A stretch of DNA of 64,000 bases from assembly GCA_002633005.1 (NCBI GenBank), contig NMRA01000417.1, positions 326,158 through 390,157 on the forward strand. The letters are read 5' to 3'. A program made the translations under genes and the position numbers. This DNA is from Phoronis australis. Taxonomy: Eukaryota; Phoronida; Phoronidae. The number at the start of each line of letters is the position of its first letter. Positions within the stretch are counted from its first letter, which is position 1. Below are positions 55,081 to 64,000 of the stretch, one piece after another. The notes beneath the pieces are model-generated. The model saw nothing but the letters and a program-made list of their open reading frames with translations. It had not been told where the DNA came from and searched no databases.

Positions 55081-58000
55081 AATATTTGTGCGTACGTTTG
55101 CCACTGCCTCTGGTCGTTACAACATTTGGTACACAGCTTTGACTGGACCCGCCGGCTCGCAGTCAGCCATGACGTGGCTGATGAATGTGACACTGTGCTG
55201 GTGTGTCTTGTGTAACATCCTGCTCGTCTCAATAGTCCCCTTCATAATTCCTTGGGCAGATATCGGTGGGCAGCAGCTGGTCGACTTCTTCGGCTTCAAG
55301 TCATTGCGTCACATCACGCTGACCAGTCACCTGGAGATCAACACGGAGCTGGTACTCCTTGGTTGTATCTTCAACATGAGTGTTTTTGCCCTGAACCTCA
55401 TCTGGGAGATAATTATTCGCCATACGCGCCGCCCAACTGGACAGGTTTACTATGACATGCAAGAGTTTCAAATGTGCTGTGACAAGTGGAAGAAAGAGAA
55501 GGCTGCTAAACTTGCTGCAACGAAGGATCAAAGCTTGTCTTTAAAGCAACGAATGAAACAAATGGCCATCGCGTCAACGACATCATTGAAAAATCTTTCG
55601 AGCGGCATGAAACGTAAAAAGGATGCTATAGCTACATCTGCTATTGGTAAGGCTATGAAATCAGCTTCAAAGAAGCTTTCATCATTAAGTCCAAGCCCTA
55701 AACGAAAAGCGTACGAAGCTAAACAAGTGTTGTCAGCCTCAGTTTCAAAGGTCAAATCAACGCTTGGTAAAAGTCAGCCTACCGAAAGTTTCCAAAAACA
55801 AACCAGAGCTGTTGACCCTAGCCAGGCATTTCCAGCGAAGATGGCAGGCACCGCAAAAAATGCTGTGGATAGCGTGAGGGGTATGTTCTATTGTGGTAAA
55901 CCCCAAAGCATCGTCCAGCAAACCACAAAAACAGCCCAAGCAGTACGCCGGGTATTTCAGAAACTCAAAGATTGCCTTATTCCCAAAAGGTCTGGTGGGG
56001 CAAAGCAAACACAACATCTTGCGGCAATGGAATCAGTGAAGGTTGCCCCGAAAGCTGTTCCTGACGTGATGGAGCGGAAGCTTGATCAATGGTACGAGTC
56101 AAAATTTGCGACACCTGGACTTAGATCAGAAACTCTTATTGAGGTCAAAGATAAGGAACCAGCATCAGATGGCTTAAAGTCAAAAGCCTTGCATCACGAC
56201 CCAAGGCAGCCTTTAATCCCGTTTGTGTTTCCATCCAAAACTGAAAAAAAGAAAACAAAAGGATCACGACTTAAGTTGTCGGTCAGTCTTATGAAGCTGG
56301 TCTTGCGTGACGACCAGTTAAAGCGTCTGTTTTCCGAAATCGGGGAAGAGACGGATCGCTTTGAGAAAAAATCAGACAAACACTACGAATGGGAATTTTA
56401 TAGAAAACGGAGTGGCAAAAAGTCGAAAAAGGGTTTGCATCCACTTCAGATGGCGAGCAGCATGCAAGCATTAGTTGAACATGACAGGAAAATGAAGGGG
56501 GCGTTGGACAAAATATCGCATTATGCTGAACAGAGAGAGGAGAAGCTGTCTAAACAGGATGCCTCGTTTTGGCACTTAAGACGAAGAAGTGCTACAAAGC
56601 ACAATATTGAGGAAGATAAAAAGCTCATGGTATCTTTTTTAAAGAGTATCAGTAAACGAGAAGATAATGAAATGGTGCCAATTACTGGAGTAAGTGCAGG
56701 TGAAACTGTCGCTTCTAAAAAAGACATCTCTCTCCCTGAAACAAAAAATGCGATATCTGAAAAGACGTTGGCAAAGACCGAATCAAAGAAAAGCGTGAAA
56801 TCGTCTCCCGAAAAAAATATACCAAAATCCCTAACTAAAATTGCGTCAGGTGAAAGGGTTTCAAAAAACAAAGATAAGTCCGGTAGTGATGAGTCTAAAA
56901 AAAGTAAAAAGGGCAAAGCAAACAAAAAAGACAAGAACAAAAATGAAGAAGATAAAAGTAACGATAAGAAAAAAGTAAAAAAATTAAGTAGTGTTAAGAA
57001 AGCAAAAAAGGATAATGAGAAAATTACAGATAAAACTTCAAGCAGTGGTATTTCGAAAAAAAACATAGGCAAAAGTAAAAGCAAAGAAAATGAAATAGAT
57101 AAAGCATCAGTCGGTGGTAAGAAAGACAAAAAGGTGAAAGATAAAAAGGGTAAAAAAGATAAAAGCGTCGTTGCCAAGAAGGGCAGTGCAAAAGGCAAGA
57201 AAGACAACAAAAAGGATAAGAAGAAAGACAAGAATAAATCAGCAAATGCATCAAATAAAAACTTTAATAATCCGCCAAGTGAATTGGAAGCAAACCTTTC
57301 AGCTGCCATGCAGGACAATAACTATGGAATATTTCCAACCAAACATACTCATTACAGCAAAAACATTCCGAATGTGCCCTCTACTGAACATGCCTTAGAG
57401 AACTCTGAACTTGGATCTCCGCATAAACCTAATTTAGATAACACTCATTGTCACGAAAATGGTGGTTCACTTTTGTCACCGCACATAATATCCCATTCAA
57501 GAGCGAAACTCACCCATGTCAACGACCTAGGGCTTGATCAAGAAGAACCTGGTATGAAAGAAGGCAATACTAAGCGTAATGATCCGGTGATCAAAAGAAT
57601 AAGAAAGTCTAAAGCGAAAAGTGACAACGATGACAGCGAAAAAAAGAAAACAGATGTAAGAAGCATACAAGAACATTCTAGTCATTCAAAGAAACTAAAA
57701 CCAATTAATAGAATTAAAATACAAAAGAAAAAACGCTTGTCTAAATGGAATCAGGAATCGTCTGAGAATCAGAGAGAACTAACCAGACATAAAGACAAAC
57801 AGGCTCGGGAAGTCGAAATGAATGCATCTGAGCAACACTACGTAACTGATGACAAACTGTCATTAAATCAAGCCGCGAGGGTAGATGACCTCACAAAACG
57901 TAGAAATTCCCAAATTCTTACGGATAATTTTGAAATACAAATGAAGCTCCTTGAGAACGTCCACGAATCAAAGGATGAAGTGAAACGCCACCACCATAGC

Positions 58001-61000
58001 CATAAACCAAAAAAGCACAAATCAAGGAGGAAACCTGGGTCCAAGAACATCGTATCGCCCAACAAAAATTATAATAGCTCGCGCCACCCGTCAAAAGATG
58101 CAGGGTCTACGGGCGGTTCAACGTTTGGAGATGGCAACGACGCTGAAATTTCAAAAGACAAAACATTCGATTTCACATACTTTGACATAAAGGCCTACTT
58201 TGAAGCGATAGGTGTGGAAGCCAGAGCCATAAGGCTTCCTCGTTATGTAAACGCCCTCACAGTTGATGATTTAAGTATAAAAAACGCTGTAAACAAAGAA
58301 TTTATTGATAATCTTATGTCAATTGATCACGATGTACAAAGAAGTGTACAGAAAGCAATAGAAGAATATAACGGCAAGAAGAAGACAACCTTATCCACTT
58401 GTACAGGTTTAGTTGTTGAAAAAATGAAGTCTGGTCGGAAATCAGGGCTCAAGGAACAAACAAGGAAGATTGCTGAGGACAAAAGTTTGAAAAAGTCTTC
58501 AAGTGATAAAATCAAGCAAACATGCTCGTGTTGCCCGTTTGTGAAGAGAAATGATGGTGCTAAAGAAGACCATGCAAGCAAGGTCCATGATCGTAAGATA
58601 GATTATAAGGAAACGAAGTTAGAAAATATAAACAAGGAAACAGGAGACGCTAAAGAGTGGGATAGCAAAGAGTTACCACAGCATAAAAAGACAACATTGT
58701 CGGAAATAGATGACACGCACAAGAAAACAAGGGCTTCAAAGCAACAGATGAATCATGAATCTTACACGCGCATTGGTCAGGTAAAAAACTTGGAGAGTAA
58801 GGACGAGCCAACAAATCAATGTTACATTAACACTGCTGGGAATGCAAATGCAGCTGAAAAGGTCAGCGTAAATGCAAACAACGATCCAGATGATTCTCAC
58901 AAAGAAAGCAGCTCTTCCTCAGAGAAGAGTCTTACGGATTATGATGATGCGGTTCCTAAAAAGAAGAAACAAAAAACCATCAAGAAAAAAATAGGAAGTA
59001 TGATTGACTCGCTTAAACGGAGGTTATCAAAAGGCAGTCGGAGAAAGTCGTCTTTCGATCAGACACCCATACAAGTAGAGAGAGGCTTAGATAAAGCGAA
59101 GATTCCTAGCAAGCACCCACGGAAAGGAAGCAAAGATAAACATAAAGACAATATAGGTCGTTCTCTTAAAGACCCAAGAAACAAGAAGATATCTCTCATT
59201 GTGCAGCCAAGTGAATCATTTCGTGGCTACGTCACAGACGAAGTCAAACTTCGATTTCAAGAATTTTCAGTGGAACTCTCTCGAAGATTACTGGTTCTTC
59301 AGGATGACCAGCTGCAAGGTCGACGATATCTTCGACAAGGAATAGGCGAACCGTTGCCACAAAGGACGTCAGGCAGGAAATCGGGCCAGAGCAGCAAAGA
59401 CACAACATATCTAGCCAATCTTCACAAAGCTACCGATGTTTCAAAGGTTACACTGCAATCGTGCGAAACTCAAGAAAATACCTTTGCGACGATACTGCCA
59501 ACTGGAATAGACTCGCGGAAGGAGACCAAACAAAAACGCAGTGAACAACAAACAGAAGCTTTAACAATTGAAATAAGGCGACAAGTAGATCAATCGAAAA
59601 AAAAATTGCTGGACCCCTTACTACTCCCGGACTATCTACCTCGGACACCACGGTCGTCTAAGATGGAACCCAACCTAGATACGTGTCTTCAAAATGAAAC
59701 CAGTGACGGTAATGAAAAGAATCTTAAACGGCATCTCCTTGAGAATAACGCAGACAATGAAAATTTTGGAGAAAAAAGAAATGGTGAAATAAAAATGAAA
59801 ACTGAAGATATGACCAATCAGTCACTAGAGCAAAATGTAAATGCCGACACAGTGGGGGGTGTTGAATTGTCTAAGAATGAAAACGCAAGGGACTTTTCTG
59901 GGTACAATTTAGAAGAACCAACGCTAATGGAAAAGGTAAGCGATATAATGCAGATTAGCCTCGATTCTCTCTCTAAAATGATGCTCCAACAAAACGCAAA
60001 CTCAACAGGAACATCTAAAAAACAAGATCGGAATGAATCACACGAAGACCTGTTGGAAAATGCCCGTGCAATTATCGCCTTGTCTGTGTGCAAAATTGCA
60101 GAGGAGTTGTCAAAAATGAACGATTCTGGTGAGTTGAAAGAGATGATAAAGGATTCGTGCATAAAGGTCCGCGTTTCACAAAACGCTCTTCTTGTCGAAG
60201 ACGTTGCAAAGGCTAAAGCTTCTGGCAATCTAAGTCGACATGACTACAGTTCTGTTCAGTTCGAACAAGTGAAAGACATGGTTTCGAAAACAGTATCAGG
60301 CGTTGCACTAGCCATGAATGTTCGAAAAGAATCAGTCCCTGTGAAATATCCAATAAGTCAAGAGGTGTGTGATGTTTTGGATCTTACAACTCAAGATCTT
60401 GTTTCTCTAATGCTTTTGACAATTTCTAACACGATCGCTAACGAAGCAGGCACTAAGGGACTCTATGGCACCATCACATACGACGATACTCGAGAACCTA
60501 TGTCGAGATATATGAGAGCCGCAGTAGGGCTTGCAAAGTATTCTCTACAGAAAATAGAAGATTCCATGCCTCAAAACATTATCCCTGATAAAAATAAACA
60601 GCAAGTGTATATACCTTTTGACGAAAAGAATGAAGTGTATAAAGTTCTCAAAAGCCTTACAAGCAACGTCGCACAGAATTTCTGCTCCAAACCAAAAAAC
60701 CAAATTATGTCGAAAAGCGACACAAAATTATCAAAAGAAGTAACTCAAGAAATTGACCTAGCAGCAAAAGACATGGTGACTGTGATGCTTCTACAAACAT
60801 CAGGGGTCCTGTCAAGGATGGAACGTTCTGGAGAGCTACAAGTGGCAGTTGCGCAAAGTATGAAGAGTGCTGATAAGCTGAATAAGTTATCAGACCCATC
60901 TCATTTAGGAAAGGTTCTTGGAGTAGCTCAATCGTCTCTCGGAAAAATCGATGGCGATCTCACGTCCGGAATGACCATTCGCGTCTCAAAAGAGTTGGCA

Positions 61001-64000
61001 GATGAGCACAGTGTTGAACAATTGAGACGGAAGCTCGCTAAGCATATCGTAGACTCTGTAATGACCCAAGCAACCAGCAGTTTGTCGATGACTATACAAG
61101 TACCATCAAGCAGTGGCCCTAAAGTGACAATACATGACCTAATGCGACTTGGTAGAAAGGATCCTCGTTTCGCAATGAGAGTGCTCGTGCAGAAGATCGA
61201 GGCTAATCTTAAGAAAACATACGGAGTTCTTCGAGACTTTGGGGCTAAAGGCGTTATGTATAAAGCCTCCAAGCGAATAGGTACGTTGAAAGACGACTCG
61301 TACAAAAGAGCGAAGATGATAGTGGAAACGACGGTGCATAAAATCTGCAAAACCGTTGACGAAAGTGAAATTCTTAGAGGGGTGAATGAACATGTAAGAA
61401 AAGTATTGGACGAATTGAAATGTCTAATGTGCATTGACTTGATTTCACCTGACTCCGATATGACTGTACAAGCAAAAAAGTCAAAACAAAGGGAACGAGA
61501 ATGGAAAAAGAAATCGCGTCAGCTCCAGGAAAGTTTATCTATCAAACAGGAAGTTGCCCAAATTAAAGAATCGTTGATGTACATCGATACAGAGCTAGAC
61601 AATGCTAGGAAAATTGCAAACGACATTGCGTTTGCCCAAATCGAAACAAATAGATCTACCATGAGAAATTTGGATGAAGTGAAAAAGAACCTTGAGAACA
61701 TTGCATATAATTTACATACTCATGGCAGTAAAACTGATGTGAAAAGCATTAATGACGTCATTGAACATGCTAAAAAGGTGACTGAGGAAATAACGTCTGT
61801 GCATTGTCAAATGACTAAGGCCACAAGAAGTCATTTAGTTATTGTTCGTCAAAACTTAGACAATTTGGCAAAGAAAATCGTTAATAGAAACAACAACATG
61901 GCGGAATTTGACGAAAATCAACTTCAAAAGCAAAGCTGCCTTTGGTCCCTGCAATCATCGTCGCTAAGCCTGGCGAGAATCGTATGGGACGAAGGCCCTT
62001 TCAAAGTCGAGCATGTGTCTGGCCAGTGCCACACAGCAACTCAGTTAACTGACGAGTTAGATGAAAAGCCTTTGTCGTCCCTCGCGTCAACCGTTGACGT
62101 TGCAAATATTTGTCTTCGACGAATCACAAAGGAACTTAGCGCTATGGAGTTAGAGCTTCATCCTGTTGCCAACAACGTGTCTTTGCGTGTAGCATTAAAA
62201 CTATCAAATTCGGCCATGTTAGACATAGAGCACGCACTTGCATCTTTCCGTGCTGAAACTGTCAAAGGCTCTAAAAGGCGCGTTTTTCTAAAGCTACCTC
62301 TGCAAATTTCGACATTTATCAAATGCCTGGAAAATGTTTGGTGGCAATTTAAACAACTTTCAAGGCTTATTGGAGGACAAACATTAACACGGAAAGGAAG
62401 CGGGGAGACGGTTGTGCACGACGCCATGGCTAACATTCTGACCTCTTTGTTACAAGTACGAAGTCAACTACAAAACATCCAGTGTGTGCACTCGACAACT
62501 GAAGGTCTTTCACTGAAGGAAACGTTGTCTAGTACAAGGGACGTGATATCAAATGTAATGAATACTATGAAAAGCCAATGTTCATTAACACAGGACATTC
62601 GCGAGTCATTGCAGATTGCAAGTGACTTGGCACTTGCGTCGCTCGACAATATAGAGCTAGGTTTATTTCAATGTGTCACTGCCACAAATACAGCACCAAC
62701 ACTTGGATCATTAGAGAATCCTGTTCTTATAAAGATAGTTGTCTCTTTTATGCTATCTGTCCTTGAAACGCTTATAGAAAACGAAGTCGACCTGGAAAAG
62801 GCTACAATTAGCAGTGTCGATGCCATGGGCATGCTCAGGACTGTGTTGATTGAATTGGATCGTGAAATAAGCTTAAAATGTAAACCAAGGGATATGAGCC
62901 ACCTGAGCGTCGCAGAAAGTAATCAAACAAAACGTGCCATTAACGAGGCTATTACATGCGTGCTTAATGTAGAGCACGTTGTGAGAAATGCCTCCTCGTC
63001 AAAAAAATTTCGTATGGATGGTCGAACTCTGTTACCTCTTGCCTCAATGTTGAGAAAAACCCAATCTTATAGCCTGTTTGGAAATTCAGAAACATTTGTT
63101 AATATAGGTGGTAGATGCTGGTCTTCTGAAGATCTCGATATCCCGGATGATCCTTATATGGAGTACTTCACGTGTTGGAAGGACTCTGTAGAATTAACAA
63201 AAAGTGTAATGACTTCATTGCAAAACAACGACAATAATGATGTCCATTTTGTTACCTATAATACTCCTGGTATTCTAACAAGGAGTTATCATGATCTAAG
63301 GCGAGAATATTTGAAACTGATGCAACTTTCGCTGTGTGCAATGGAAGACGAGTTCGACGATTTGGTTATTGTTGATGATATGAGCACAAGGAACAACCTT
63401 TCAAACGAAAATGCACAAACAAATAATGATGATTCAACCAAGTTGGTTAGGAAAGCCTCCTTGCTTGTGAAAGGAATCAAGTGTTTGGTAGATGGCGAAT
63501 TGGTGTTCTCTTCAAATGATCGCCGTCAAGCAGACGATAACGATTTTCTGTTCGATATGCCAACGGAACTTAACAAAAACAATGCTAACGCATGTGCCAA
63601 TTCTGTACTTCTCCCAGTGTTTGTCCAGTTTGCAAAGGAAATCGTCACACACTCGCTGAGTACGCCACGGACGATCCAAATGAGAAGCATTAACCAAAAA
63701 CAAAGCTCATTTGCTTTAGTTGAGACAGTCAAGAAAACTATTTTGGACAGTATTGAGCCATTGCACTCACACAAACTTGTGTCAAGAGTGGCCTCGTATT
63801 TACAGGAACAGTGTGATGCAGCAAAACGTGACGAACAAGTTGATATGGAAACTATGAAAGACGCACTAACAAAGGTAATGAAGGCACTCGAAACATTTAA
63901 AGACGGAAACGCCACAGCCTTCAAGACTCCAGAAGCTGTTCTCGGTCATAGAGAAAAAAATACAACTGATCACGACGTTCACCTGAATTGTGCCATATTT
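55081..64000 (+). CDS. Polycystin-1-family gene, giant exon: two membrane spans then an enormous loop (3' end off window)
   Basis: After the acceptor CATTTTATTTCAG at 55080, one base and then 2,973 codons (55082-64000) run without a stop to the window edge. Residues 1-28 hold YNIWYTALTGP, matching the segment that joins PLAT to the second span in polycystin-1 proteins (h-x-W-x-S-x-x-x-x-P). Two spans follow: residues about 31-57 (VLCNILLVSIVPFIIP) and 90-112 (LLGCIFNMSVFALNLIW), with about 33 residues between, then basic residues. The rest is hydrophilic: a Lys-rich stretch (about codons 560-725, many KKDK/KGK runs), a His/Lys patch (about 970), a CSCCP motif (about 1148), then, from about codon 1650, longer helical stretches including three diverged copies of a D-L-x-x-x-D-M-V-x-x-M-L-L-x-(I/T)-S-type repeat. 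By family topology this is the cytoplasmic loop before span 4, roughly 200 residues in human polycystin-1. The later spans and channel-like region must lie beyond the window. Confidence 0.8.
60047..61020 (+). repeat. Three diverged protein repeats inside the giant loop
   Basis: Translated units start at 60047 (DLLENARAIIALSVCKIAEE), 60380 (DLTTQDLVSLMLLTISNTIA) and 60755 (DLAAKDMVTVMLLQTSGVLS). The first and third continue with SGELKEMI / SGELQVAV. Spacing is 111 and 125 codons. Each then has a second helix ending near an S-x-x-K-I or related phrase. They look like an alpha-helical module duplicated within the exon; I know no named family for it. Confidence 0.5.

Noticed and set aside
56521-57318. 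265-codon minus-strand ORF rich in Phe, Leu and Ser
   Set aside because: It is the antisense of the Lys-rich block (AAA/AAG read as TTT/CTT) in the plus-strand giant exon. Other minus-strand ORFs between 55.1 and 63.9 kb are shadows of the same exon.
1-64000. CRISPR arrays, bacterial operons, tRNA or rRNA genes
   Set aside because: I saw no regular short repeat-spacer arrays, ribosome binding sites, cloverleaf-forming sequences or rRNA motifs. The tandem repeats present are eukaryotic satellites. A tRNAscan run could reveal tRNAs missed by eye.

Overview
The window is nuclear DNA from an animal. It shows no bacterial gene layout. Coding sequence is split into short exons with GT/AG borders and matching codon phases, introns run from about 60 bases to several kilobases, and the AT-rich spacers are full of foldback elements, minisatellites and decayed transposons. 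Polycystin-1-type, zona-pellucida (ZP) and Ly6/uPAR (LU) domains point to Metazoa. GGAC-type repeats and heterozygous assembly scars suit a marine invertebrate (invertebrate deuterostome or lophotrochozoan), but I cannot fix the phylum. Assembly gaps lie at 2620 (1 N), 12421-13303, 31496 (1 N), 34159-34218 and 46900-47135.

Layout. (a) 0.99-4.41 kb, minus strand: five phase-compatible exons of a ZP-domain gene. A signal-peptide exon at 16.23-16.28 kb and another exon at 8.08-8.20 kb may be its 5' end. (b) 4.5-9.7 kb: degenerate tandem and dispersed repeats. (c) 11.3-15.0 kb: a foldback element, a satellite interrupted by a THAP-encoding DNA transposon with TTAA target duplications (Kolobok-type), and a minisatellite carrying a CCACCAGGTGG motif. 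(d) 15.25-15.84 kb, minus: a dead non-LTR reverse transcriptase. (e) 16.98-17.69 kb, plus: two linked exons of an unidentified gene. (f) 19-24 kb: repeats and hairpins. (g) 24.5-30.5 kb, plus: a three-exon LU-domain gene with signal peptide. (h) 31-35.6 kb: duplicated blocks, including a 1.33-kb block with a conserved 79-codon ORF. (i) 36-47 kb: mostly repeats, MITE-like inverted repeats, decayed coding fragments and a few isolated candidate exons. (j) 49.4-50.4 kb, plus: a small candidate secreted-protein gene with an NRF1-like promoter motif. (k) 53.4-64.0 kb, plus: a polycystin-1-family gene.

The main result is (k). Short exons encode most of a PLAT domain. A single exon then opens at 55081 and stays open to the window end: 8,920 bases, 2,973 complete codons, no stop. 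It first encodes the segment after PLAT and the second and third membrane spans of the polycystin-1 topology. It then continues as a lysine-rich and later helical cytoplasmic segment of more than 2,800 residues, where human polycystin-1 has a loop of roughly 200 residues. The far end contains a degenerate repeat of about 110-125 residues.

No shared pathway can be shown for these genes. ZP, LU and polycystin-1-type proteins are all extracellular or membrane proteins, but here they are separate genes divided by repeats. Several apparent tandem duplications sit on single-N or short gaps and look like unmerged haplotype ends rather than biology.
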